Below are positions 7,756 through 16,925 of a DNA stretch of 64,000 nt, piece by piece (positions within the stretch are counted from its first letter, which is position 1; each line of letters starts with the position of its first letter). The stretch is from positions 620,001 to 684,000 of the forward strand of contig NZ_CP084627.1 of the NCBI RefSeq assembly GCF_022878925.1, written 5' to 3'. Made by a program: the position numbers and the translations under genes. The stretch comes from Caballeronia sp. TF1N1 (lineage in GTDB: Bacteria > Pseudomonadota > Gammaproteobacteria > Burkholderiales > Burkholderiaceae). Under the pieces are notes generated by a model, which saw only the letters and a list, made by a program, of their open reading frames with translations, was not told the origin of the DNA and searched no databases.

Positions 7756-9489
7756 TTACTGCATGATTCGCGATACACCGCGTCCGCGCGGGTCGGACAT
7801 GGGCTCGGGCGTGTCGCCGTTGATGCGGATAGCCTGAATGTCGCCATTGAAGCCTTGCATCGTGAACTTATAGCCCTTGTCTTCGAGCTGCTTCACGACT
7901 TCCGGATCGAGCTGATGGAACGGCTCCTGGTAGATCGTGTCCGGCGGCAGCAACTGATGATGAAAACGCGTCGCGCCCACGGCTTCAGGTAGCGGCAAGT
8001 TGAAGTCGTAGACGTTCGAGAGCACCTGGAAGATCGACGTGAAAATGCGCGAGCCGCCCGGCGTGCCGATCACCATCGCGACCTTGTCGTCACGCGTGAG
8101 GATGGTCGGCGTCATGGAAGACAGCGGCCGCTTCTTCGGCTCGATGGCGTTGGCGTCGCTGCCGACCACGCCGAACATGTTCGGCACGCCCGGCTTCGAA
8201 GCGAAGTCGTCCATCTCGTCGTTGAGCACGACGCCCGTGCCTTCGGCGATCACGCCCGAGCCGAAGTAGCCGTTGATGGTGTAGGTGTTCGACACCGCGT
8301 TGCCCCATTTGTCAACGACAGAAAAGTGCGTCGTCTCCGCTTTCTCGGGCATCGATGTACCGAGGCCCGGCAGCACGCTCTTCGTCTCCGAGGGCTTGTC
8401 GGGATTCACTTCCTGTGCGCGTTTCAGGATGTAGTCGTCGTCGGTGAGTTGTGCAACCGGCACCTTGTAGAAGTCGGGATCGCCGAGATATTGCGCACGA
8501 TCGGCGAAGACGCGTTTCTCGATTTCCGCGACGAGGTGAATGTACTGCGCCGAATCCAGCGGCGCGCCTTCGAACTTGTCCTTCAGGTCCGCCTTCATCT
8601 TGAGCAACTGCACGAGGCCGACGCCGCCCGAACTCGGCGGCGGCGCGGTGATCACGCGATAGCCGTTCCAGCTCGCGACGATCGGTTGCCGCCAGACCGC
8701 CTTGTAGTCTTTCAGATCGCGCGACGTGATGAGACCGTGGCCAGCCATGGAAGTGGCGATCAGCTCGGCCGTTCTGCCTTCGTAGAAGCCCTTGGCGCCC
8801 TTGTCGGAGATGCGCTGCAAGGTATCCGCGAGATCGGGCTGCTTGAATACCTGACCCGCCTTCATGCCGCCGAAGTAGAGATCGAAATTCGTCTTGCCGG
8901 CGAAATCCTTCGATGCGGCGTCACGCCGGGAAATCAGTTGATCGTCGACGAGAAAGCCGTTTTCCGCATACTTGATGGCGGGCGCGAGCACCTGCTTCCA
9001 CTTCAGCTTGCCGAAGCGCTTTTGCGCCTGCCACATGCCTTCCACCGTGCCCGGCACGCCGACCGCGCGATGTCCGTAAAGGCTCATGCCCTTGATGACC
9101 TCGCCCTTGTCGTCGAGATACATGTTGCGTGTGGCCGTGAGCGGCGCGCGTTCGCGATAGTCGAGGAAGTACGGACGATGATCCACGTACAGCGTCATGA
9201 ATCCGCCGCCGCCGATATTGCCCGCTTCCGGATAAGTCACCGCGAGCGTGAAGGCGATGGCGACGGCTGCATCGACCGCGTTACCGCCTTGCTTCAGGAT
9301 TTGCTCGGCGGTGTCGGCGGCGAACTTGTCGGCAACCGCCACGGCCGAGGCGGTGAGGACTTGCGGCTGAGTGTCCGCGGTCTTGGCAACGGCGGGCGTG
9401 GTTTCGACGAAACCGGCCGCCAGAAGCGCCGAGGCAACGATGGCGCTCAGTGCGAGCGTGCGAAAGCGCGGTTCTCTTTTCGACTGCAT
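7756..9489 (-). CDS. ggt: Gamma-glutamyltransferase (periplasmic)
   Basis: The 577-residue precursor starts with a basic N-terminus and hydrophobic signal peptide cleaved around residue 35. It has the family core GGNAVDAAVA (68-77), GNIGGGGFM (90-98), RERAPL (112-117), PPPSSGGVGLVQ (283-294) and ETTHFSVVDKWGNAVS (385-400). By comparison with E. coli GGT, autoprocessing should occur before Thr386, the catalytic nucleophile of the small subunit. PLSSMTPTI near the C-terminus is also typical. The enzyme transfers or hydrolyses gamma-glutamyl groups of glutathione and gamma-glutamyl amides in the periplasm. It is monocistronic, with an intrinsic terminator downstream. Confidence 0.96.
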   Translation of the reverse strand: MQSKREPRFRTLALSAIVASALLAAGFVETTPAVAKTADTQPQVLTASAVAVADKFAADTAEQILKQGGNAVDAAVAIAFTLAVTYPEAGNIGGGGFMTLYVDHRPYFLDYRERAPLTATRNMYLDDKGEVIKGMSLYGHRAVGVPGTVEGMWQAQKRFGKLKWKQVLAPAIKYAENGFLVDDQLISRRDAASKDFAGKTNFDLYFGGMKAGQVFKQPDLADTLQRISDKGAKGFYEGRTAELIATSMAGHGLITSRDLKDYKAVWRQPIVASWNGYRVITAPPPSSGGVGLVQLLKMKADLKDKFEGAPLDSAQYIHLVAEIEKRVFADRAQYLGDPDFYKVPVAQLTDDDYILKRAQEVNPDKPSETKSVLPGLGTSMPEKAETTHFSVVDKWGNAVSNTYTINGYFGSGVIAEGTGVVLNDEMDDFASKPGVPNMFGVVGSDANAIEPKKRPLSSMTPTILTRDDKVAMVIGTPGGSRIFTSIFQVLSNVYDFNLPLPEAVGATRFHHQLLPPDTIYQEPFHQLDPEVVKQLEDKGYKFTMQGFNGDIQAIRINGDTPEPMSDPRGRGVSRIMQ

Positions 9490-9541
9490 CTCCTGCGTTC
9501 TCCTTAGGCTTTTCAGGGTTGTAAGCGCTTATACCATGTTC

Positions 9542-9570
9542 GCGGCGCGCCAAGAAATGGCACGCGCCGC
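9542..9570 (-). terminator. Hairpin downstream of the short-chain dehydrogenase
   Basis: GCGGCGCG (9542-9549) pairs exactly with CGCGCCGC (9563-9570) just past the dehydrogenase stop codon. There is no clear T-run, so termination is only likely. Confidence 0.4.
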
Positions 9571-9579
9571 ATCATGCGC

Positions 9580-10341
9580 TCAAGGCATCAACTGACCGCC
9601 GTTCACGTCGATGATCTGGCCAGTCACATAGCGCGACATCGCCTCGGAGGCGAGATAGAGGAACGCGCCGCTGCAGTCGTCCGGCTCGCCTATGAAGCCC
9701 ATCGGAATTGACTTGCGGAAGGATTCGAGCTGTTCCGGCGAGGTGAAGCGCTCCTGAAACGGCGTCTGGATCACGCCGGGCGCGACGGCGTTCACGCGGA
9801 TGCGATCGCCCATCAGTTCCTTGGCCATGCCCTTGGTGATCGTGCTGACAAAGCCTTTCGACGCCGCATAAAGCAGCGCGCCTGGACCGCCGCCGTTGCG
9901 CGCCGCGACTGACGTCACGTTGATGATCGAACCGCCGCCGCCCGAACGCAGCGAGGGCAGCGCCGCGCGCGTGAATGCAACCACCGAGCGCGCATTGATA
10001 TGCATGACTTCGTCGAAGAGCTCGTCGGTAACGTCGCCGATCGGCTCGCGCTTGACGAGGCTTCCCGCGTTGTTGATGAGCACGTCGATCTTGCCGAACG
10101 CTTCGACCGTCGCGGCGACGGCGGCATCGATGGCCTTCGAATCGCGCACGTCCGCACCCACGGTAACGGCCGAGACCCCCAGCGCGCGCACGTCGCTCGC
10201 GACTTGCTCGGCTTGGTCCTTCGAGCTGTTGTAGTGCACCGCGATATTCGCGCCGTATTGGCCGAACGCACGCGCCGCCGCCGCGCCGATACCCGTGCTC
10301 GCGCCGGTGATGAGGATCGATTTGCCTTTCAGATCGTGCAT
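9580..10341 (-). CDS. Short-chain dehydrogenase/reductase (SDR family)
   Basis: A classical SDR of 253 residues: the NAD(P)-binding TGASTGIG (13-20), NNAG (about 90-93), the catalytic Ser of INVTS and YAASK (about 159-163) with the active-site Tyr and Lys, followed by NAVAPGVIQTPF. The C-terminus GQIIDVNGGQ is typical of glucose 1-dehydrogenase/3-oxoacyl-ACP-reductase-like members. The residue after the first beta strand does not decide NAD versus NADP. GGAGCACTC precedes the ATG. Its neighbours (ggt downstream, a divergent VOC protein upstream) do not point to a pathway, so the substrate is unknown. Confidence 0.9.
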   Translation of the reverse strand: MHDLKGKSILITGASTGIGAAAARAFGQYGANIAVHYNSSKDQAEQVASDVRALGVSAVTVGADVRDSKAIDAAVAATVEAFGKIDVLINNAGSLVKREPIGDVTDELFDEVMHINARSVVAFTRAALPSLRSGGGGSIINVTSVAARNGGGPGALLYAASKGFVSTITKGMAKELMGDRIRVNAVAPGVIQTPFQERFTSPEQLESFRKSIPMGFIGEPDDCSGAFLYLASEAMSRYVTGQIIDVNGGQLMP

Positions 10342-10507
10342 GAGTGCTCCAGTGTGGTTGTTTTATGAACGGGACAGGTTGCGCCAGCCAAGAGTATACG
10401 GAGCATTCGCGGGCGGCGTCGGGCGGCGCGCATGCCGCGCCCAAACCGGCCGCAAACAGTGGCAACATGTTCATCTGCTCACGTCGAAGTGAAACCAGGA
10501 GACGCAC

Positions 10508-10978
10508 ATGAACGCACAAGTCGATCCCATCCCCGCCGACCGTCAAGGCGTGATCCCGTACATCGCGGTGGCGGGCGGCGTGACGGCCATCGAGTTCTAT
10601 ACGAAGGTGTTTGGCGCTACCGAGATCTACCGGCTCGAACAGCCGGGCGGGCGCATCGGGCATGCGGAGTTGTCTATCGGCGGCAAGGTCGTCTATCTGT
10701 GCGACGAATTTCCGGAGATGGATGTGAAAGGCCCGCTCTCCATAGGGGGCAGCCCGGTGATGCTGCATCTCTATGTCGATGACGTCGATGCCGTCGCCCA
10801 GCGCGCGGTGGACCAGGGCGCGACCATTCTGCGCGCGGTCGAAGACCAGTTCTATGGCGATCGCGGCGGCAAGATTCGCGATCCGTATGGGCATGTGTGG
10901 TGGGTGGCAACGCACCGCGAAGATGTGTCGCCGGAGGAGATGCAGCGGAGGGCGGAGGCGTTGTTTGGCGGGGCGTGA
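10508..10978 (+). CDS. VOC/PhnB-like glyoxalase-fold protein
   Basis: The 156-residue protein has the VOC layout used by PhnB-like proteins: VIPYIAVAGGVTAIEFYTKVFGA (in part IEFYTKVFGA) in the first module, HAELSIGGKVVYLCDE, then the second module VMLHLYVDDVDAVAQRAVDQGA and the closing GDRGGKIRDPYGHVWWVATH. VOC proteins bind a metal and act as lyases, dioxygenases, resistance proteins or have no proven activity. No conserved set of metal ligands can be assigned with confidence. A CAGGAGACGCAC ribosome-binding site supports the ATG at 10508. Monocistronic; function unknown. Confidence 0.85.
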   Translation: MNAQVDPIPADRQGVIPYIAVAGGVTAIEFYTKVFGATEIYRLEQPGGRIGHAELSIGGKVVYLCDEFPEMDVKGPLSIGGSPVMLHLYVDDVDAVAQRAVDQGATILRAVEDQFYGDRGGKIRDPYGHVWWVATHREDVSPEEMQRRAEALFGGA

Positions 10979-11168
10979 TTCTTTAACGCCCATCTGACGC
11001 GCTTACGATATGCGCGACGAGTCGGCTCGCGTGGAGCACGCGTCCGTCGGAACGACGCGCCGCGATGAATTCGCCAGCTACGAAGCGCGCTTGTCGGCGC
11101 GAGCGCGGCGAAGAATTCACTACGCATCGAAACGCGGGTGAACCGCGCGCCACGCTCGAACGAAGCCG

Positions 11169-12071
11169 CTACGCATCGAACGAATAAGTCTCGACCACGC
11201 GCCGCACCGAATCCCTGAACGACGCGACGAGATCCGAACGAATGCCGCTGCCCGGATACGACAGCGCGTATTCATATTCGATATCGGTTTCGAACGGCCG
11301 CACGACCACGCCGTGCGAGCGCCAGACCTTGGCCGCGAACGGCTCGACGATCGACACGCCCAGACCGCCCGCGACCATCGCGTAGCGCGTGTGGGCAGTG
11401 TCGGTGAGCACGGTATAGCGGGGCCTTTCTTCGGTCGCCGAAATGAGCGATTGCTCCGCCTCGTAAGGCTGCCGCGCATTGGGCAGCCAGCCGATCAGCT
11501 TCTCGCCGCGCAAGTCGTCCGGACGGATGATCTTCTTCGCAGCGAGCCTGTGCGACGCGGGCATCGCGCAAAGCGCACGCGCTTTCAGCAAGGTCTCGAC
11601 TTCAATGCCTGCCACCGCGGGAAATGCCTGACTCAAGGCAACATCGGCGGTGTGATTTTGCAGGCTGACGAGCACCTCGGGCACCTTCACCGAATCCACC
11701 TTGATCGGCACGCCCGGATGACGCTCCGTGAAGTCGGCAAGCACGGGCGGCAACAACGTGGTGGCCAACACCGGCATGCAGGCGACGGTCAGGCCGTCCG
11801 AGGCTTCGTCGCGGATCATCTGCGCGACCTGTTTCAGGCGCTCCAGCCCGAGGAAGTTTTCCTCGACGGACTTATAGAAGCGCAGGCCCGCGTTGGTTGG
11901 ATTCAGACGGCCGCCGATACGGCTGAAGAGGCTGAAGCCAAGATCGGCTTCGAGATCGGCAATCAGGCGGCTGATGGCCGGTTGCGTCACATGGAGTTTG
12001 CGGGCGGCGCCGACGCTGGTGCCCGTCATGATGAGGCTACGGAATGCCTCGATCTGGCGAAAACGAATCAT
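11169..12071 (-). CDS. LysR-family transcriptional regulator
   Basis: The 300-residue protein has the N-terminal winged HTH of LysR regulators (IRFRQIEAFRSLIMTGTSVG, cited in part; LHVTQPAISRLIADLEADLG in part) and a periplasmic-binding-like effector domain. The HTH resembles OccR/NocR-type regulators that respond to amino-acid-like ligands. It is divergent from the oppABCDF operon, 403 bases away, the classical arrangement for a regulator of the neighbouring operon. Control of the importer, and a peptide or amino acid as inducer, is inferred from position. Inverted CGAGTATT arms and a GTTTAGT palindrome lie between the two genes. Confidence 0.9.
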   Translation of the reverse strand: MIRFRQIEAFRSLIMTGTSVGAARKLHVTQPAISRLIADLEADLGFSLFSRIGGRLNPTNAGLRFYKSVEENFLGLERLKQVAQMIRDEASDGLTVACMPVLATTLLPPVLADFTERHPGVPIKVDSVKVPEVLVSLQNHTADVALSQAFPAVAGIEVETLLKARALCAMPASHRLAAKKIIRPDDLRGEKLIGWLPNARQPYEAEQSLISATEERPRYTVLTDTAHTRYAMVAGGLGVSIVEPFAAKVWRSHGVVVRPFETDIEYEYALSYPGSGIRSDLVASFRDSVRRVVETYSFDA

Positions 12072-12213
12072 TTTGGGGACGGCTTTGTCAAGCGGCTCTG
12101 GTAGTGCAGTTTCGGTACTGCGAGGACGCAGATCTTATAGGAAACAATGCTTTACTGCCTTTTCGATGCGCTTTGACGCATGCCGGCCGTGTGTGTTTTG
12201 CCAACAATTCGCA

Positions 12214-12284
12214 CGAGTATTCGAAAAATTTAGTCACTATAACGACATGTGAGTGGCATCCGTCTTATTGATACGAAATACTCG
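12214..12284. promoter_or_regulatory. Widely spaced inverted CGAGTATT(T)CG arms between the LysR gene and oppA
   Basis: CGAGTATTCG at 12214-12223 and CGAAATACTCG at 12274-12284 are inverted copies (one base inserted) about 50 bases apart, inside the divergent promoter region. Two distant sites for a LysR tetramer would look like this, but the link is inferred. Confidence 0.35.
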
Positions 12285-12399
12285 CCGCCAACCTAGAAGC
12301 GCGATGAAAGGCCCGGCGCAAGCCAAAGGTTGGCCGCGGCGCGCGGGCGCAGTGCTTCGGGCTCTACGAATCTGGCCATGATGATTCGTTGAGCCAATT

Positions 12400-12421
12400 G
12401 TTTAGTGCAGCCGAACTAAAC
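12400..12421. promoter_or_regulatory. Perfect GTTTAGT-N8-ACTAAAC palindrome before oppA
   Basis: A 7-bp perfect inverted repeat with an 8-base spacer ends 53 bases upstream of the oppA start codon. It may be an operator or a leader hairpin. The binding protein is not known. Confidence 0.45.
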
Positions 12422-12474
12422 GACCGGCGCAACAGCAACGATAACCAAGACAACGAGACAAGAAGGAAAACGCA

Positions 12475-14094
12475 ATGCGCACGACCTCACTTACGCCCAA
12501 ATACACTCTCGCGATGCTCGCGGCGCTGGCCTTCACGACGTCGGCGCACGCTGCCATCGTGCCGTCGGGCGTTACGCTTGCCGCCAAGCAGGAACTGGTG
12601 CGCAATAACGGCTCCGAAGTCGAAACGCTCGACCCCGCGCTGGTCGAAACGGTCGTGGCGGCGAACGTCACGCGCGACCTGTTCGAGAGCCTCACCGCCG
12701 CCAACGCGGACGGCACCGTGGTGCCGGGCGTGGCCGAAAAGTGGGAGCAGAAGGACGCGACGACCTGGCTCTTCCATCTGCGCAAGAACGCCCGTTGGTC
12801 CAATGGCGAGGCTGTCAGTGCAAACGATTTCGTGTACGGCTGGCAGCGTTTCATCGACCCGAAGACGGCATCGTCTTATGCGAGCGTGTTCGGGCCGTTT
12901 CTCCTGAATGGCGCCGAGATCGTCGCGGGCAAGAAGCCGGCCAGCGCGCTCGGCGTGCGCGCCATCGACGCCTATACGATCGAAGTCAAGACCGCCGGCC
13001 TCGTGCCGTTCCTCCCGGAACTGATGTCGAATCAGAACTTTGCGCCGGTGTATCGCGCGGGCGTCGAGAAATATGGGAAAGACTGGACCAAGCCGGGCAA
13101 GCTCGTGAGCAACGGCGCGTTTCAGTTGAAGGACTGGCAGGTCAACAGCAAGCTCGTGCTGACAAAGAACGCGAGTTACTGGGACAAGGAACATGTGCAG
13201 CTGACGCAAGTGACCTATCTGCCCGTCGAGGACGAAAACACGGACGTGAAGCTCTTCCAGTCGGGCGATAACGACATGACTTATCAGATTCCGACTGGCA
13301 CGTTTGCCAAGTATCGCCAGCAGTTTCCGAACGACATTCGCAATTCGCTGATCCTCGGCACGCGCTATTACAGCTTCAACAATCGCGATCCGCTCCTGAA
13401 GGACGTGCGCGTGCGCAAGGCCTTGTCGATGGTGATCGACCGCGATCTGCTCGCGCAGCGCGTGACCGCCGACGGCCAGACGCCCATGTACGGGTTGATG
13501 CCCAAGGGCGTGCAGGGCGCGGATGTATCGGCATATGACTGGTCTGCCTGGCCGATGTCCAAGCGCGTCGAGGAAGCGAAGAAGCTGCTCGAACAAGCCG
13601 GCGTGAAACCCGGCACGAAGCTGCGTTTCGCCATGAACACGAGCGACTACAACAAGAAAATGGCGATTTTCGCGGCGTCGGAATGGAAGACCAAGCTCGG
13701 CCTCGACACGCAGATCGAATCGATGGAATTCAAGGTTCTGGTCAAGAAGCGTCACGAGGGCGACTATCAGATCGCACGCAATGGCTGGGTCGCCGACTAC
13801 AACGACGCCACCACGTTCCTCACGCTCGTGCAGTGCAAGTCCGAGCAGAACGACAACTTCAATTGCAATCCGAAGGCCGACGCGCTCGCGCAGCAAGCCA
13901 GCGAGACGACCGATCAGGCGAAGCGCACGCAGTTGCAGACGCAGGCGGCGAAACTCGTGATGGAGGATTATCCGTTCCTGCCGCTCCTGCAATACGGCCT
14001 GCCGCGACTGGTGAAGAGCTACGTAGGCGGCTATTCGCTCAAGAATCCGATGGATCACTACGGCAGCAAGGACCTCTACATCGTCAAGCACTGA
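12475..14094 (+). CDS. oppA: Oligopeptide ABC transporter, periplasmic binding protein (OppA/MppA type)
   Basis: The 539-residue precursor has a signal peptide ending near SAHA-A (about residue 24) and the solute-binding family 5 pattern: NNGSEVETLDPALVE, RDLFESLTAA, VVPGVAEKWE, and FHLRKNARWSNGEAVSANDF (in part). The C-terminal half contains DVRVRKALSMVIDRD, the typical ligand-site region. The 'ETLDPALVE' start and NGE-x-V-x-A-x-DF segment are typical of OppA/MppA. An AAGGA ribosome-binding site precedes the ATG. The protein would capture oligopeptides, possibly cell-wall peptides, in the periplasm and pass them to the OppBC channel encoded directly downstream. Peptide preference is unknown. 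Confidence 0.93.
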   Translation: MRTTSLTPKYTLAMLAALAFTTSAHAAIVPSGVTLAAKQELVRNNGSEVETLDPALVETVVAANVTRDLFESLTAANADGTVVPGVAEKWEQKDATTWLFHLRKNARWSNGEAVSANDFVYGWQRFIDPKTASSYASVFGPFLLNGAEIVAGKKPASALGVRAIDAYTIEVKTAGLVPFLPELMSNQNFAPVYRAGVEKYGKDWTKPGKLVSNGAFQLKDWQVNSKLVLTKNASYWDKEHVQLTQVTYLPVEDENTDVKLFQSGDNDMTYQIPTGTFAKYRQQFPNDIRNSLILGTRYYSFNNRDPLLKDVRVRKALSMVIDRDLLAQRVTADGQTPMYGLMPKGVQGADVSAYDWSAWPMSKRVEEAKKLLEQAGVKPGTKLRFAMNTSDYNKKMAIFAASEWKTKLGLDTQIESMEFKVLVKKRHEGDYQIARNGWVADYNDATTFLTLVQCKSEQNDNFNCNPKADALAQQASETTDQAKRTQLQTQAAKLVMEDYPFLPLLQYGLPRLVKSYVGGYSLKNPMDHYGSKDLYIVKH

Positions 14095-14101
14095 GATACC
14101 T

Positions 14102-15022
14102 ATGTGGTCTTATACATTGCGGCGCGTGCTGCTCACGCTGCCTACGCTTCTCATCGTGATCACGGTGTGCTATTTGCTGCTGCACGCCACGCCCGGTGGT
14201 CCGTTCGACGGCGAGCGCAAGGTTTCCGCCGAAGTGCTCGCGAATCTGCAGGCGAAGTACCACCTCGGCGAGCCGTTGTGGAAGCAGTACCTGCTGTATC
14301 TCGACAGCTTGTTGCACGGCGACCTGGGCGCCTCGTTCCGCTATGCCGACTGGAGCGTGAACGAACTCGTGCTGCGCGCCTTGCCCGTGTCGCTCTCCAT
14401 CGGCGGCGTGTCGATGCTGCTCGCCATCATTATCGGCGTCGCCTTCGGCGTGGCGGCGGCGCTTCGGCGCAACAGCATGATCGATTACGCGCTCATGTTC
14501 GTGAGCAACGCGGGCAACGCGTTTCCCTCGTTCGTGATCGGGCCGGTACTGATCCTCGTGTTCGCCATTGCGCTGAAATGGCTTCCCGCGGGCGGCTGGA
14601 ACGACTTTCAGATGCGCTACATGGTGCTGCCCATCGCGCTGCTCGTGATGATCAACGTCGCCACCGTAGGCCGTGTGACGCGTGCGAGTCTCATCGAAGT
14701 GATGAACACGCAGTACATCCGCACCGCGCGCGCGAAGGGCTTGCCCATGCGCACCATCGTGCTTCGCCATGCGATGAAGCCCACGCTCATTCCAGTCGTC
14801 TCGGTGCTCGGTCCGCTCGCGATTTCCTCGATCACGGCGGCGGTCGTGACGGAGTCCGTGTTCTCGTTGCCGGGCATCGGCAAGCTGATCGTGAACGGCG
14901 CGGCCAACCGCGATTACACACTGGTGCTGGGACTCGTCGTGCTCGTCACGGTGGTGGCCGTGCTGCTCAACCTTCTGGTCGACCTCGCCTATGCGTGGCT
15001 CGATCCGAAGATCCGTTACTAA
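14102..15022 (+). CDS. oppB: Oligopeptide ABC transporter permease (OppB)
   Basis: 306 residues with six hydrophobic segments, the N-terminal LRRVLLTLPTLLIVITVCYLL membrane helix (in part) and the cytoplasmic EAA-like loop YIRTARAKGLPMRTIVLRHA (in part TARAKGLP) that docks on the ATPase. The C-terminal VTESVFSLPGIGKL segment is characteristic of OppB/DppB. It starts 7 bases after oppA and ends 10 bases before oppC. It forms half of the inner-membrane channel for peptides. Confidence 0.94.
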   Translation: MWSYTLRRVLLTLPTLLIVITVCYLLLHATPGGPFDGERKVSAEVLANLQAKYHLGEPLWKQYLLYLDSLLHGDLGASFRYADWSVNELVLRALPVSLSIGGVSMLLAIIIGVAFGVAAALRRNSMIDYALMFVSNAGNAFPSFVIGPVLILVFAIALKWLPAGGWNDFQMRYMVLPIALLVMINVATVGRVTRASLIEVMNTQYIRTARAKGLPMRTIVLRHAMKPTLIPVVSVLGPLAISSITAAVVTESVFSLPGIGKLIVNGAANRDYTLVLGLVVLVTVVAVLLNLLVDLAYAWLDPKIRY

Positions 15023-15032
15023 AGGGCGCCCA

Positions 15033-15923
15033 ATGAAATCCGTATCTTTAGCGCCGCTCTTGGAACAGGCCGTCGCGGGCCGAAGCCCCTGGCAGGACGC
15101 CCGCGCGCGCTTCGTGCGCAACAAGGCGGCGGCGGTCAGTCTCGCGTTGCTCGCGGTCATCACGCTTATCTGCATAGTCGGACCGTGGCTCTTGCCGAAT
15201 CAGTTCGATTCCGCCGACTGGAACGCCATGAGCGCCGCGCCCACGTTCGAAAACTGGCACCTCTTCGGCACCGATGAAACCGGGCGCGATCTGCTCGTGC
15301 GCTGTCTCATCGGCGGACGCGTGTCGCTCGTGATCGGCGCCCTCGCCACGTTGATATCGGTCACGCTCGGCATTGTGTGGGGCGCGCTGGCGGGATTCAT
15401 CGGCGGGAAGATCGATAACGCGATGATGCGTTTCGTCGACATGATGTACGCCATTCCGTACCTGCTGATCGCCATTCTCATGGTCACGCTGCTCGGCCGC
15501 GAGTTCTATCTCGTCGTGCTCACCATCACCGTGTTCTCGTGGATGGACATGGCGCGCGTGGTACGCGGCCAGACGCTCGCCATTCGCTCGAAGGAATACG
15601 TGGAAGCGGCGCGCGCCATCGGCGTGCCGACCTCGCGCATCATCGTGCGGCATGTGGTGCCGAATCTGCTCGGCATCGTCGCGATCTATACCACCGTCAC
15701 GGTGCCCGGCGTCATTCTTACCGAATCCGTGCTGTCGTTTCTCGGGCTCGGCGTGCAGGAACCGATGACGAGCTGGGGCGTGCTGATTCAGGACGGCGTA
15801 GGGGTGATGGAAACCTCGCCGTGGATTTTGCTGTGTCCGGCGGCGCTGCTTTCGATCACGCTCTATTGCATCAACTTCGTCGGCGACGGTTTGCGCGACG
15901 CACTCGATCCGAAGGACAGGTGA
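15033..15923 (+). CDS. oppC: Oligopeptide ABC transporter permease (OppC)
   Basis: 296 residues from the ATG at 15033; an upstream in-frame start at 14991 would overlap oppB and is not used. The N-terminus contains an OppC-type soluble segment and first membrane helix, then HLFGTDETGRDLLVR, the OppC/DppC hallmark, and the EAA loop EYVEAARAIGVPTSRIIVRH (in part EAARAIGVP). FLGLGVQEPMTSWG near the C-terminus is also typical. It is the second channel subunit of the importer. Confidence 0.94.
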   Translation: MKSVSLAPLLEQAVAGRSPWQDARARFVRNKAAAVSLALLAVITLICIVGPWLLPNQFDSADWNAMSAAPTFENWHLFGTDETGRDLLVRCLIGGRVSLVIGALATLISVTLGIVWGALAGFIGGKIDNAMMRFVDMMYAIPYLLIAILMVTLLGREFYLVVLTITVFSWMDMARVVRGQTLAIRSKEYVEAARAIGVPTSRIIVRHVVPNLLGIVAIYTTVTVPGVILTESVLSFLGLGVQEPMTSWGVLIQDGVGVMETSPWILLCPAALLSITLYCINFVGDGLRDALDPKDR

Positions 15924-15926
15924 GTC

Positions 15927-16925
15927 ATGCCGCTACTTCAAGTCAGCGATCTACAGGTCGAGTTCAAGACCAACGACGCCACCGTGCGCGCGGTCAACGG
16001 CGTGAACTTCACGCTGGAAGCGGGGGAAACGCTCGGTATCGTCGGCGAATCGGGTTCGGGCAAGAGCCAGAGCGTGCTCGCCATGCTTGGGCTGCTCGCA
16101 TCGAACGGACGCGCAAGCGGGCAGGCGCTGTATCGCGGGGAAAATTTGCTCGGGCTGTCGGGCAAGGCGCTGAACCGCATTCGCGGCAACCGTCTCTCGA
16201 TGATCTTTCAGGACCCGATGAGTTCGCTCAATCCGTACCTGAGCATCGAACGGCAGATGACCGAAGTGCTCGAACTGCACAAGAACATGACGCGCCGCGC
16301 GGCGAAAAAGCGCGCCATCGGCATGCTCGAAGCGGTACGCATCCCGGAAGCGGCGCATCGTATCGGACAATATCCGCATGAGTTGTCGGGCGGCATGCGT
16401 CAGCGCGTGATGATCGCCATGGCGCTGCTCTGCGAGCCCGAAGTGCTTTTCGCCGATGAACCGACCACCGCGCTCGACGTCACCGTGCAGGCGCAAGTGC
16501 TGCAATTGCTGCGCGATCTGCAGCGCGACTTCGGCACGTCGATCGTGTTGATCACGCACGACCTCGGCGTGGTGGCCGGTCTCTGCGAAAAGGTCATGGT
16601 GATGTACGGCGGCCGCGTGATGGAGCAATGCGATGCGAGCACGCTGTTCGCAAAGCCGTCGCATCCGTACACCATCGGGCTCTTGCGCGCGCTGCCGCGT
16701 CTCGACAAGAGCGGCGGCGAACTGACCGGCATTCCGGGCAATCCGCCGAACATGGCGCATCCGCCCGCGGGCTGCCCGTTTCACGAACGATGCGCGCATG
16801 CCGCCGAAGACTGCGTGCAGCACGTGCCCGCGTTGCGGCCGGTCGATGGCGTGCACTGGCTGCGCGCCTGCCATCGTTCCGCCGAAGACATGATCACCCG
16901 CTACCAGGAGGCGAGCCATGTCTGA
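15927..16925 (+). CDS. oppD: Oligopeptide ABC transporter ATPase (OppD)
   Basis: 332 residues with Walker [12 protein letters not shown]-loop [11 protein letters not shown], signature [12 protein letters not shown], Walker [14 protein letters not shown] and the switch His in LITHDLG. The C-terminus carries the oligopeptide-transporter extension with [14 protein letters not shown], which in Opp/Dpp ATPases binds an iron-sulfur cluster. It begins 3 bases after oppC and overlaps oppF by 8 bases. OppD and OppF form the heteromeric motor of the importer. Confidence 0.95.
   Translation: MPLLQVSDLQVEFKTNDATVRAVNGVNFTLEAGETLGIVGESGSGKSQSVLAMLGLLASNGRASGQALYRGENLLGLSGKALNRIRGNRLSMIFQDPMSSLNPYLSIERQMTEVLELHKNMTRRAAKKRAIGMLEAVRIPEAAHRIGQYPHELSGGMRQRVMIAMALLCEPEVLFADEPTTALDVTVQAQVLQLLRDLQRDFGTSIVLITHDLGVVAGLCEKVMVMYGGRVMEQCDASTLFAKPSHPYTIGLLRALPRLDKSGGELTGIPGNPPNMAHPPAGCPFHERCAHAAEDCVQHVPALRPVDGVHWLRACHRSAEDMITRYQEASHV

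Noticed and set aside
9572..10993. A 473-residue minus-strand frame covering the dehydrogenase and VOC genes
   Set aside because: It is in another frame from two genes with clear family motifs and has shadow composition.
11118..11180. Attachment-site-like 12-base direct repeat near the LysR gene end
   Set aside because: The repeats are only 37 bases apart, with no integrase or tRNA nearby, so a mobile element boundary is not supported.
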